NCBI GenBank assembly: GCA_022865305.1
Contig: JALHSP010000027.1
Location: 1-51,096, forward strand
Source: Bacteroidales bacterium
GTDB lineage: Bacteria > Bacteroidota > Bacteroidia > Bacteroidales > VadinHA17
Length of the DNA stretch: 51,096 nucleotides
Direction: 5' to 3'
Shown: in pieces, positions 42,391 to 51,096 of the stretch
How positions within the stretch are numbered: the stretch's first letter is position 1
Layout: each line of letters opens with the position of its first letter
Notes under the pieces: model-generated
The model's database searches: none
The model's input: the letters and a program-made list of their open reading frames with translations, nothing else
Told to the model about the DNA's origin: nothing
Translations under genes and position numbers: made by a program

Positions 42391-43170
42391 ATGAACTGGT
42401 TTGAAGCAGTGGTTCTTGGTCTTATCCAGGGGTTTACAGAGTTTTTACCTGTCAGCAGCTCAGGTCATCTGGAGATTGCTAAAGCTCTTTTTGGTATTGA
42501 TCCTGAAGCGAGCTTCTATTTTACAGTTGCTGTGCATGGAGCAACTGTTCTTAGTACGATTGTGGTATTCTGGAAAGAAATAATTTCACTTGTTGAAGGG
42601 ACTCTGAAATTTAAAATGAATGAAGAAACATCATATGTTCTTAAGATTATTGTTTCAATGATCCCTGTGGGAATTACCGGATTGCTACTGAAAGATCCTG
42701 TCGAAAAATTGTTTAACGGCAATATGGTATTTATCGGATTAATGCTTTTAGTTACATCTGCTCTGCTCGCTTGTGCTCATTTCATAAGGAAGAGAGACAG
42801 GAACATTGGTTATATTGATGCTCTGATTATTGGCATAGCACAGGCTGTGGCAGTTATCCCGGGTATCTCACGATCGGGTGCAACAATAGCCACCGGCCTT
42901 ATGATTGGCAATAAAAAGGAGGAGATCGCAAGATTTTCTTTCCTTATGGTTCTGGTACCTGTTATCGGTGCAAATTTACTGAAGGTTTTTTCAGGGGAAG
43001 TCAGTAAAGGAACTACCGGAACATTTGTTATGCTAATTGGTTTTATTACTGCATTCGTTTCAGGTTATTTGGCTTGCCGGTGGATGATCGGACTGGTAAA
43101 ACGCAGCAGGCTTATCTGGTTTGCAATCTATTGTGCTGTAGCCGGATTATTATCAATGATACTGGGTTAA
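42391..43170 (+). CDS. uppP: Undecaprenyl-diphosphatase (UppP/BacA)
   Basis: The 259-residue membrane protein has about eight helices. It carries both family motifs: GFTEFLPVSSSGHLEI (about 15-30) and AVIPGISRSGATIATGLM (about 152-170), which supply the acidic, Ser and Arg catalytic residues. It recycles undecaprenyl pyrophosphate to the phosphate carrier for peptidoglycan and glycan synthesis. It lies 1 bp before truB. Confidence 0.95.
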   Translation: MNWFEAVVLGLIQGFTEFLPVSSSGHLEIAKALFGIDPEASFYFTVAVHGATVLSTIVVFWKEIISLVEGTLKFKMNEETSYVLKIIVSMIPVGITGLLLKDPVEKLFNGNMVFIGLMLLVTSALLACAHFIRKRDRNIGYIDALIIGIAQAVAVIPGISRSGATIATGLMIGNKKEEIARFSFLMVLVPVIGANLLKVFSGEVSKGTTGTFVMLIGFITAFVSGYLACRWMIGLVKRSRLIWFAIYCAVAGLLSMILG

Positions 43171-43171
43171 G

Positions 43172-43873
43172 ATGGAACCTGCAGAGAAGACTATTTTTGA
43201 GGAAGGGCAGGTTCTTCTGTTTAACAAGCCTGTTTACTGGACCTCCTTTGACCTTGTAAACAAGGTTAAGATCATGATCAGAAGCACCCTTGGAATAAAA
43301 AAAATAAAGGTCGGACATGCCGGTACTCTGGATCCTCTTGCAAGCGGACTAATGATTATTTGTACGGGTAATGCCACTAAAAGAATCTGGGAATTCAGTG
43401 ACATGGATAAGGAGTATGTCGCTACAATTCATCTCGGAGAGACGACTCCATCTTTTGATCTTGAAACTGAGACTGACAATAAATACCCGACTGATCATAT
43501 TACAGAGGAGCTTATACTTGAGACATTAAAAAAGTTTCAGGGAAAACAACAGCAAATACCACCTTTGCATTCTGCAAAGTTCATTGAAGGTAAAAGAGCA
43601 TACGAGTATGCCAGAAAAGGAATCAGGAAAGATATGGAGCCTGTTACAGTATTTTTTAGTGAAGTGGAGCTTCTTTCTTTCGGAATACCTGAAGTAAAAA
43701 TCAGGTTACGGTGCAGTAAAGGAACATATATCAGATCCTTTGCCAGGGATTTTGGGGAAGCTTTAAAAAGCGGAGGCTATCTGTCAGCTCTTGAAAGGAC
43801 ATCAATTGGACCTTTTCAGCTGGCAGAAGCTTACAGTATTGAAAAATTTGAAAATTTTTTAGAACAATTGTAA
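43172..43873 (+). CDS. truB: tRNA pseudouridine-55 synthase
   Basis: The 233-residue product contains the TruB catalytic block KVGHAGTLDPLASGLMI with nucleophile D54. KEYVATIHLGETTPSFDLET and the substrate-contact RLRCSKGTYIRSFARDFGE follow. It makes pseudouridine 55 in the tRNA T-loop. It lacks an extended C-terminal PUA-like domain, as is common in this phylum. Confidence 0.95.
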   Translation: MEPAEKTIFEEGQVLLFNKPVYWTSFDLVNKVKIMIRSTLGIKKIKVGHAGTLDPLASGLMIICTGNATKRIWEFSDMDKEYVATIHLGETTPSFDLETETDNKYPTDHITEELILETLKKFQGKQQQIPPLHSAKFIEGKRAYEYARKGIRKDMEPVTVFFSEVELLSFGIPEVKIRLRCSKGTYIRSFARDFGEALKSGGYLSALERTSIGPFQLAEAYSIEKFENFLEQL

Positions 43874-43931
43874 CAAAACAGATATTATTACGTATAAAGG
43901 AATTCGTGAAATACTGTAATCATAGAAAGTC

Positions 43932-44981
43932 ATGAAATTATCACAATTCAGGTACACCTTACCACAGGAATTGATTGCTCTTTATCCTGCGGAAAACAGA
44001 GATGAATCGAGGCTGCTGGTTATAAACAGGAAGACCGGAAAGTTTGAACACAGGATTTTTAAGGAGATCACCGATTATTTTAAAGAGAAGGATGTGCTGG
44101 TTTTTAATAACACCAAGGTTTTTCCGGCAAGGCTATATGGTAATAAGGAGAAGACTGGAGCAGAAATAGAAGTCTTTTTACTGAGAGAGTTGAACAGGGA
44201 ACAGCGTCTTTGGGATGTGCTTGTTGATCCTGCCAGGAAGATAAGGATTGGCAACAAATTATATTTCGGTGAAGACGATCTCCTGGTTGCAGAAGTGATA
44301 GACAATACAACTTCGAGGGGCAGAACATTAAGATTTTTATTTGATGGTACCTATGAAGAATTTAAGCAGACACTCTATAGTCTTGGTGAGACTCCTCTTC
44401 CTAAATTTATCAACAGGCCTGTCGAACCTGAAGATAATGAAAGATACCAGACGATATTTGCTAAATATGAAGGAGCTGTTGCAGCCCCCACTGCAGGATT
44501 ACATTTCAGCAGAGAGCTTCTTAAGAAGCTTGAGATAATTGGTGTTGAATTTGCCGAGATAACCCTCCATGTCGGTCTGGGAAATTTCAGAAGCGTTGAT
44601 GTTGAGGATCTTACCAAACATAAGGTTGATTCGGAAAGGATCAGGATTACGGAAGAGGCAGTTGAAATTGTAAATAAGGCAAAAGGAGAGAAAAATCGCA
44701 TTTGTGCCGTTGGTACAACGGTAGTAAGAACACTTGAAAGTTCTGTTTCTACTAGCGGGTATCTCAAACCCTTTGACGGATGGACCAATAAATTCATTTT
44801 TCCGCCATATGATTTCAAGGTTCCGGATATGATGATCAGTAATTTCCATCTTCCCTATTCTACTCTGCTTATGATGGTTGCTGCATTTGCCGGGTATGAC
44901 CTGCTTTTCGATGCTTACAAGACAGCTGTGAAGGAAAAATACAGGTTTGGCACTTATGGTGATGCGATGCTGGTAATGTAA
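43932..44981 (+). CDS. queA: S-adenosylmethionine:tRNA ribosyltransferase-isomerase
   Basis: The 349-residue product has the QueA start [20 protein letters not shown]. Family blocks are [43 protein letters not shown] and the C-terminal [20 protein letters not shown]. It transfers the ribosyl part of SAM to 7-aminomethyl-7-deazaguanine in tRNA to form epoxyqueuosine. It is the last gene of the operon and is followed by a strong terminator. Confidence 0.95.
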   Translation: MKLSQFRYTLPQELIALYPAENRDESRLLVINRKTGKFEHRIFKEITDYFKEKDVLVFNNTKVFPARLYGNKEKTGAEIEVFLLRELNREQRLWDVLVDPARKIRIGNKLYFGEDDLLVAEVIDNTTSRGRTLRFLFDGTYEEFKQTLYSLGETPLPKFINRPVEPEDNERYQTIFAKYEGAVAAPTAGLHFSRELLKKLEIIGVEFAEITLHVGLGNFRSVDVEDLTKHKVDSERIRITEEAVEIVNKAKGEKNRICAVGTTVVRTLESSVSTSGYLKPFDGWTNKFIFPPYDFKVPDMMISNFHLPYSTLLMMVAAFAGYDLLFDAYKTAVKEKYRFGTYGDAMLVM

Positions 44982-45047
44982 GGCTCAAAGGCGCAAGGGC
45001 AAAAGGGTTGAGGAGATGTAAAAATAGAGGATTCAGAATTTAAAGAT

Positions 45048-45080
45048 AAACACCGGACGGAGAGATTTCGTCCGGTGTTT
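45048..45080 (+). terminator. Rho-independent terminator after queA
   Basis: Stem AAACACCGGACG / CGTCCGGTGTTT with a 9-base loop, then TTAT. It ends the ftsX-queA operon. The rest of 44982-45399 is AT-rich, with a GGCGCAAGGG/AAAAGGG stretch near the queA stop; I see no gene there. Confidence 0.9.
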
Positions 45081-45399
45081 TTATCAACTGAAATATGCTG
45101 GTTATTTACTGTCAGAGTACCTTGATCAAAATCAGGAATAAATTGCTGAAATAATCAATATCTTTAGAACTATTAAATTGTTGATGTAATGCAACCCTGG
45201 TAAGTTTAATCAGGTCATAGTAACATAATAATAAATAGTCCGTTTAATAATTGAAAATGCGGACAGTAAAATAGAATATTAAACACATACCGGCTTTTAA
45301 AAAAAAGAAGATAGAGTCGGGAGGTATTTTTTTGTATTATACTGAACTAAAGATTTGATTACTGCAATTTCACATATTAATATCAGGATCAATTCATTA

Positions 45400-48300
45400 A
45401 TGGGACTGATAACCAGGACGCTGAAAAAGTTGTTGCTGGTTGCTGGTTGCTGGTTGCTGGTTGGAGTTTTCTTTACATCTTTTAGTCAGGCGGTAAACGA
45501 TTACAGAACCAATGGAAATACGACTTTTAATTCATCTTCAAACTGGGAGCGTTATGATGGATCTTTTTGGCAGCCCGCTCCATCAGCACCAAATCAGAAT
45601 GATGGAGTTATAACAATAAGAAATGGTCACACAGCTACTCTGACCACTAACAGGACACTTAACCAGCTCGTGGTTGAATCTGGAGGAATCCTTACAATTA
45701 ATACAGGTCAGGTTTTAACACTCAGCAATTTTCCAGGAACAGAATTGGATGTATATGGAACAGTTAATAATTATGGATCATTTACGATTAATGCGGGAGC
45801 GACAATATCATTTAATGCCAACTCAATCTACAATCATACTCAAAACGGAGGAACCATTCCTGTCGCCACATGGAACGCAGCATCAAATTGTAATATTACC
45901 GGAATAACAACTGCTACATCTCTTGGTGGATTTGGACAAACATTTGGAAATTTTACATGGAATTGTCCGGATCAAACTTCCAATTTTTATATAGCATCCA
46001 ATGTCACCATTGCAGGTGACTTTACAATATCAGGAACCGGAACTTTCGATTCTAATAATCATGTTCTTAGGATGTCAGAGTTTGGTACTAGTTACATAAT
46101 AACAGTGAATGGGGATTTTGTCGTTACCAATAACTCATCCTTTAAGATGAATAATGGAACCGGTTCCTGTACACTGGACGTTGGTGGAAATTTCAGTCTG
46201 AATAGCGGATATATTACCATTGTAACCGGGGGAGCTAATTCAACTTTATCTGTTGCGGGTGATGTTAGTATTTCAGGAGGAACATTGTGCATGCACGAAG
46301 ATCCAAGTGCAACAACAGGAACTTTGAATGTTGGAGGTAACTTCACTTATTCAGGTGGTACAATTACCGAAACGAATAGCGGTTATGGGGCTATCAATTT
46401 TAACGGCAACACTACCCAGATATACTCAAAAACAGGTGGAACAATTTCAAATATAGTAAACTTCGCTGTTATTAGTGGTTCTGTATTGGATGTTGGAACA
46501 AGCCTCATTGACGGTAGTAACGGTACCTTTACTCTCAACTCTGGGGCAGGAATAATAACTGCTCATTCTCAGGGACTTTCAAACATTGCAGGAACAGGCA
46601 GTATTAGGGTTACTGGGACAAAAACATTCAGTTCAGGAGCTGATTATACTTATGATGGTTCAGTTGCTCAGGTTACAGGAAATGCATTACCCAATACCGT
46701 TCATAACCTTACAGTTAATAATTCAACCGGAGTTTCTCTCACTAATAGTGTGGGTATAACCAATTTTCTCACTATGACATCCGGTAATGTTAATACTGGT
46801 GCGAATACGCTTTTAATTTCAAATCCCGCTGCTGCATCATTAAGTTATACAGCAGGAATTATCGTTGGGTCATTTGAAAGATTTATAAATCAGACAACAC
46901 AAAACTATTTCTTCCCTGTTGGTACAGCATCTCAGATCCAGTCCCTAACGACATCTTTTGCTGACCTGACTTCGCCAGGATCTCTTCTAGTACAATACAA
47001 CTCAGGTGATCCGGGAAGCTCCGGGTTCCCATTATATGATGCAGATGGTTCTGAAATATCAGAGCAATTTACGACAGGTTACTGGTCAGCTCAGGCCAAA
47101 AACTCACTTGCTTCAACAAATTATAATATCAATCTTGATGCAACGGGATTTGGTCCATATACAATTAATACAGGTACGCGTGTAATTACAAGGACAGGAG
47201 CAGGTGCCTGGGCACTCAATGGATCGCATACTGATGCCGCAGGATCAGTGATAAAGAGAACTGGCCTTAGTGGGATTTCCAGTGGTGCAGGTGGAACTCA
47301 GTTTGGAGGAGCAAGATCAGCTCCGAGAATTATTACTCAGCCCATTAATCAGACTGTTTGTGCAGGCAGTAATACCGGCTTTTCAATAACTGCTTCAGGA
47401 TCAGGATCATTAACATATCAATGGTATAAAGCTCCTGCCACCTTGTTGACCGATGATGGTCATTTTGGAGCGACATCAACAAATTCTCTTTCCATTTCAT
47501 CTGTTGTGACCGGAGATGCAGGTAGTTACTATTGTGTCATAACTGATCAGCATGGGAGCCAGCGACAGAGTAATTCCGCAACGCTTACTGTAAACCTTTT
47601 ACCTGCAGTGACCTTAGGTTATGCATATCAGAAAACTATAACCATTGATGGAAGCAAAGTTGTCGGTACAGTTACTGACTTCCCCGTTCTGATCAGCATT
47701 ACAGATAATAATTTAAGGGATAATGTTGAAAATATTAATGGGTACGATATAATTTTCTCGGATATAAATTACAACCGGTTAGACCATGACCTTGAAAGTT
47801 ATGATGCAGCAACCGGTACACTTGTAGTCTGGGTAAGGGTGCCAACTATTTCAAATGGAACAGATACACCCATCAGAATGTTCTACGGGAATCCTCAGAT
47901 AACAACGGATCAATCCTCTCCGGGTACATGGAATTCCGGTTATTCCGGGGTCTGGCATTTGCATGATGATTATCTTGATGCGACATCATATGCAAATAAT
48001 GGCACCAACAGCGGAACAACAAATGTTCCTGGCAAAATAGCATCCGGTGGAAATTTTGATTCGGCAAATGACTATATCCAGGTAGGCACTACTGGCTGGA
48101 CTTCAGGATCAGGTACTATAGAAGTGTGGGCTAATACAAATGCTGCAGCCGGAACCGGAGCTAACTATATTTTTGGACATACCACGATTCCGGCTTATTT
48201 TAACCGATTGCAGCTTTACTTATCTCCTAGCAGCAGTGACCTGGCTTTAGGGCTTGGCGATAACCATACTAAACATACAAGCATTGGGTCTCCTTTTGCA

Positions 48301-51096
48301 AATGGGACATGGTATCATGTTGTACTGATTTGGAATGGTACAAATTACGAAGTATTTGTTAATGGTTTGTCAGAGGCAGCAGGTACTTATACTGGATTAA
48401 GCTCGTTGAATTCTATTGCAGACATAGGGAATATCGGAAATCCAGCTGCAAGGACTGAAGGATGGAATGGGATTATTGATGAAGTCCGAGTTTCAAGTGT
48501 GATTCGTTCATCAGGCTGGATTCAAACCGAATTTAATAACCAGAATAACCCGTCAGGTTTTTATAGCATCTCATCGCAAAATCTTAATTCAATTTATGAT
48601 TTCGATGTTTGTGAAAATACAGACGATGTTATTTATTCTGTACCAAATCAGGCAAATCAGGCATATGGATGGACGGTAAATGGGGCTACTGGTTTCTCGG
48701 GAAACGGCACATACATTATTGCAGTTGACTGGGGAGCCGCAGGTACTGGTCAGGTATCATTAACAATCACTAATACAATTACCGGATGTTCATCAACTTC
48801 ACCTGTCTATTCTGTCATAAAGAATCCAGGACCGACACCTGTCATTAATGGTAATCTGACTGTTTGTCCGAATAAGACAAATGAAATATACAATACTCCC
48901 AATGTAGGAGGACACTCATATGACTGGAATGTAACTGGCGCTGTATCTTTCACCGGTGATGGTACAAATCAGATTTCAGTAGATTGGGGTCCGGGACCTT
49001 TGGGAACAGTTTCAGTTACAGAGACAATTGATGCCACCGGTTGTAATATAACTGCAAATATCAATGTCAGCATTATAGATGCAACTCCTCCAACAATTAC
49101 ATGCCCTGGTAACATCAGTGTTGATACTGACCCGGGAGTCTGCACAGCTACAATTGTTATTCCGGTACCTGTTACAGGTGACAACTGTGGTGTAGCCTCA
49201 GTCGTAAATGATTTTAATGGGACAGGTAATGCCTCAGGAACTTATCCGGCAGGAACGACAACTGTGATCTGGATTGTTACGGATGTAAATAGTAATACTG
49301 CAACCTGTTCGATGACGGTAACTGTAACAGATAATGAAGATCCGATCATCACCTGTCCCGGGAATGTAGTCACGACCACGTCGGCAGACGGTACAGGGAA
49401 CTGTACGACAACAGCAGCACTGGGGACACCGACGACATCAGATAATTGCAGTGTAGCTGGAGTGATAGCGCAGGTAGGAGGAGTGACGATAGATCCGGCC
49501 ACATATGCGTTTCCGATAGGAGTGACGACAGTCACATGGATAGTCACTGACGGCAGCGGACGAACAGCAAGCTGTCCTCAGACGGTAACTGTAACAGATA
49601 ATGAAGATCCGACCATCACCTGTCCCGGGAATGTAGTCACGACCACGTCGGCAGACGGTACAGGGAACTGTACGACAACAGCAGCACTGGGGACACCGAC
49701 GACATCAGATAATTGCAGTGTAGCTGGAGTGATAGTGCAGGTAGGAGGAGTGACGATAGATCCGGCCACATATGCGTTTCCGATAGGAGTAACGACAGTT
49801 ACATGGATAGTCACAGATGCAAATGGTAACACTGCGAACTGTGATCAGACAGTCACAGTAACAGATGATGAGAATCCGACTTTCACAGTCCCTCCTGATG
49901 CTACAGTTTGCAGAGAATCTGACTGTTCATATAGTATTGATATATCAGTAACCGGAGATGTAACAGATGAAGCAGATAATTGTACACCTTCCATACTTCT
50001 AAATGCAACATTCACTGATGATGCTTCCGGATTAATTGATTGTAACACCGGCGGATTTGTTCTGAGAACATGGACATTGATTGACATTATTGGCAATACT
50101 ACTACACAAATTCAGACTATCTGGGTAGAACCGACTCCCACAGCAACTATAGTCGTTAATACCCCGGTTATTTGTGGCAGTAGTAATGTAAATATTGTAA
50201 TTGATAGTCCAACGATAAGTACACATCCTGAAAATCTTAGTTTTGAGATAAAAGTCACTTCCACAGATCCAGCTAATCTGGGTGGTACTGCTTCTGTTGA
50301 CTTTATTATAACCAAAGCTCAGATGCCTTATTTACTTAATGGTACATTAATCAACACCTCTGATGTTCCGATAAAAGTAACATACACAGTAAATTCAAGG
50401 CTTGCTGGTTGTACTGGATTTGTCCCGGTATCTGATACTATCTGGGTTAATCCAACCCCACGGGTGGGACTTGTTACTATTGCAGATACTATACTTTGCG
50501 ATAGTACTTCAACAACTATACAGCTCCAAAGCTCAAGCATATTTACCAGCGGAATAATTACATTTAAATATACTGCTGTTGCAACCGGTGGAGTAACAGG
50601 ATTTATGCCAAGTGCTTCTGGTCTGCCAAATGGATATGTAATTACAGATAATTTCTTTAATCCGACTAATAGTGAACAGACTGTTACTTATACAATTTCT
50701 CCTGTCAGTCCTTTAGGTTGTAATGATGGTCCTGCCCGGCTTGTTGAGATTTTTATCAATCCAACTCCAAGGCTTAGCGTAAGTGTACCTGACACAGTAG
50801 TATGCGACTCATCGACAGTAACTATCACTGTCAATGATCTCAACGGGAATGTACATGGAGGCACGACAAAGGTCTACCAGCTTACTACAACCAACCCCGG
50901 AGGAGTACTTAATGTACAGCCAAACGGAGAATACCCTGCAGGACAGGATATCACTAACCAGCTTATCAACCCGACGAACAGTGTACAGGCAGTGACGTAC
51001 CTGTTCAAGGCAAGGATAAGGGATGACAGACCGGGGCATGTTGGCAACTTCTGCGACCAGGGAGGAGACACGACTATAGTTATCTATGTCAATCCT
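45400..51096 (+). CDS. Giant secreted multidomain surface protein, 5' part (runs off the window)
   Basis: An uninterrupted frame from ATG 45400 to the right edge gives 1899 codons without a stop. A signal peptide (1-31, ending TSFSQA) is followed by a beta-helix-like region (to about 640, opening NTTFNSSSNWERYDGSFW). Then come an Ig-like domain (about 644-737; TYQWYKAP, DAGSYYCV), a DUF2341 module (about 741-830), a LamG/concanavalin-like domain (about 850-1050; VWHLHDDYLDA, GIIDEVRVS), PKD-like modules (about 1065-1225) and three HYR modules (about 1228-1487). Further PKD-like repeats open NPTPR. This is typical of T9SS-exported adhesins; the C-terminal sorting domain would lie outside. Confidence 0.88.
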   Translation, partial: MGLITRTLKKLLLVAGCWLLVGVFFTSFSQAVNDYRTNGNTTFNSSSNWERYDGSFWQPAPSAPNQNDGVITIRNGHTATLTTNRTLNQLVVESGGILTINTGQVLTLSNFPGTELDVYGTVNNYGSFTINAGATISFNANSIYNHTQNGGTIPVATWNAASNCNITGITTATSLGGFGQTFGNFTWNCPDQTSNFYIASNVTIAGDFTISGTGTFDSNNHVLRMSEFGTSYIITVNGDFVVTNNSSFKMNNGTGSCTLDVGGNFSLNSGYITIVTGGANSTLSVAGDVSISGGTLCMHEDPSATTGTLNVGGNFTYSGGTITETNSGYGAINFNGNTTQIYSKTGGTISNIVNFAVISGSVLDVGTSLIDGSNGTFTLNSGAGIITAHSQGLSNIAGTGSIRVTGTKTFSSGADYTYDGSVAQVTGNALPNTVHNLTVNNSTGVSLTNSVGITNFLTMTSGNVNTGANTLLISNPAAASLSYTAGIIVGSFERFINQTTQNYFFPVGTASQIQSLTTSFADLTSPGSLLVQYNSGDPGSSGFPLYDADGSEISEQFTTGYWSAQAKNSLASTNYNINLDATGFGPYTINTGTRVITRTGAGAWALNGSHTDAAGSVIKRTGLSGISSGAGGTQFGGARSAPRIITQPINQTVCAGSNTGFSITASGSGSLTYQWYKAPATLLTDDGHFGATSTNSLSISSVVTGDAGSYYCVITDQHGSQRQSNSATLTVNLLPAVTLGYAYQKTITIDGSKVVGTVTDFPVLISITDNNLRDNVENINGYDIIFSDINYNRLDHDLESYDAATGTLVVWVRVPTISNGTDTPIRMFYGNPQITTDQSSPGTWNSGYSGVWHLHDDYLDATSYANNGTNSGTTNVPGKIASGGNFDSANDYIQVGTTGWTSGSGTIEVWANTNAAAGTGANYIFGHTTIPAYFNRLQLYLSPSSSDLALGLGDNHTKHTSIGSPFANGTWYHVVLIWNGTNYEVFVNGLSEAAGTYTGLSSLNSIADIGNIGNPAARTEGWNGIIDEVRVSSVIRSSGWIQTEFNNQNNPSGFYSISSQNLNSIYDFDVCENTDDVIYSVPNQANQAYGWTVNGATGFSGNGTYIIAVDWGAAGTGQVSLTITNTITGCSSTSPVYSVIKNPGPTPVINGNLTVCPNKTNEIYNTPNVGGHSYDWNVTGAVSFTGDGTNQISVDWGPGPLGTVSVTETIDATGCNITANINVSIIDATPPTITCPGNISVDTDPGVCTATIVIPVPVTGDNCGVASVVNDFNGTGNASGTYPAGTTTVIWIVTDVNSNTATCSMTVTVTDNEDPIITCPGNVVTTTSADGTGNCTTTAALGTPTTSDNCSVAGVIAQVGGVTIDPATYAFPIGVTTVTWIVTDGSGRTASCPQTVTVTDNEDPTITCPGNVVTTTSADGTGNCTTTAALGTPTTSDNCSVAGVIVQVGGVTIDPATYAFPIGVTTVTWIVTDANGNTANCDQTVTVTDDENPTFTVPPDATVCRESDCSYSIDISVTGDVTDEADNCTPSILLNATFTDDASGLIDCNTGGFVLRTWTLIDIIGNTTTQIQTIWVEPTPTATIVVNTPVICGSSNVNIVIDSPTISTHPENLSFEIKVTSTDPANLGGTASVDFIITKAQMPYLLNGTLINTSDVPIKVTYTVNSRLAGCTGFVPVSDTIWVNPTPRVGLVTIADTILCDSTSTTIQLQSSSIFTSGIITFKYTAVATGGVTGFMPSASGLPNGYVITDNFFNPTNSEQTVTYTISPVSPLGCNDGPARLVEIFINPTPRLSVSVPDTVVCDSSTVTITVNDLNGNVHGGTTKVYQLTTTNPGGVLNVQPNGEYPAGQDITNQLINPTNSVQAVTYLFKARIRDDRPGHVGNFCDQGGDTTIVIYVNP
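45432..45459 (+). repeat. Heptanucleotide repeat, 4 x GTTGCTG, in signal-peptide codons
   Basis: Four perfect tandem copies (45432, 45439, 45446, 45453) followed by GTTGGAG. They encode the hydrophobic core LLVAGCWLLVG. Because 7 is not a multiple of 3, gain or loss of one copy shifts the frame of the whole protein. Confidence 0.9.
49314..49847 (+). repeat. Two near-identical 267-bp tandem HYR-domain repeats
   Basis: Copies 49314-49580 and 49581-49847 differ at only about four positions over their first 230 bp, then diverge in the last 30. Each encodes an 89-residue HYR module (DNEDPxITCPGNVV... TWIVTD). The preceding HYR module (about 49082-49313) is clearly older and more diverged. Confidence 0.92.

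Noticed and set aside
46092-51071. Several minus-strand open frames of 60-100 codons under the giant surface protein
   Set aside because: They are antisense shadows of a low-stop, Thr/Val/Gly-rich coding frame. Two similar ones exist only because the HYR repeat is duplicated.

Overview
The window looks like chromosome from an AT-rich member of the Bacteroidota, probably an environmental, anaerobe-leaning relative of the Bacteroidales. Pointers are a SusD/RagB lipoprotein, a PorZ-type type IX secretion (T9SS) protein with a C-terminal sorting domain, DUF3098, DUF4251, the ftsX-DUF3098-uppP-truB-queA gene order, promoter-like TTG / TAnnTTTG boxes, scarce Shine-Dalgarno sequences, and rubrerythrin. 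Genus cannot be read from the sequence.

Layout. 1-541 is a damaged edge: the tail of an IS1380-like transposase, then a frameshifted 3' remnant of a HerA-like (DUF853) helicase gene. 583-4582 (minus) holds single genes: YitT-type membrane protein, a conserved membrane-anchored protein, a methyltransferase, an anchored unknown, a 53-residue membrane protein and rubrerythrin. 4801-7399 is a secreted PqaA-type hydrolase converging on an outer-membrane protein of unknown family. 7568-10103 (minus) is a pspC-padR-pspC envelope-stress-like operon with a dyad over its predicted promoter. 10343-10523 is an intergenic repeat island. 10637-14924 (plus) carries an oxidoreductase, a rhomboid protease with a repeat-derived tail, a glycosyltransferase and a paralogue of the 6152-7399 protein. 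14946-20354 is a compact cluster: an old-yellow-enzyme/Fe-S protein, an FrdA-like flavoprotein, an SDR and a FucP-like sugar symporter.

20446-30348 mixes DUF4251, a SusD without SusC, an exported ADP-ribosylglycohydrolase-family lipoprotein, tRNA-Asn, an adenosine-kinase-like PfkB kinase, a Tat-exported Gfo/Idh oxidoreductase and an M16 protease. 30391-33465 (minus) holds a deoxynucleoside kinase, a GH3-family protein and recO. 33687-39963 contains two paralogous class III adenylate cyclases with C-terminal HD-type domains, one apparently intact and one with most HD metal ligands lost, flanking porZ and rdgB. 40039-44981 is ilvE followed by ftsX-DUF3098-uppP-truB-queA. From 45400 a giant secreted surface protein (Ig-like, DUF2341, LamG, PKD-like and HYR modules) runs off the right edge. 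Its signal-peptide codons contain four copies of a 7-bp repeat, so slippage could switch it on and off.

Most promising for new biology: the cyclase/HD pair, the four-gene flavoenzyme cluster, the heptamer-controlled surface protein, and several dispersed intergenic repeats (polypurine GGGAGA tracts, a CTAAGTACTTTAGGCA element, hairpins and long palindromes). No CRISPR array, rRNA, prophage or recognised riboswitch was seen.
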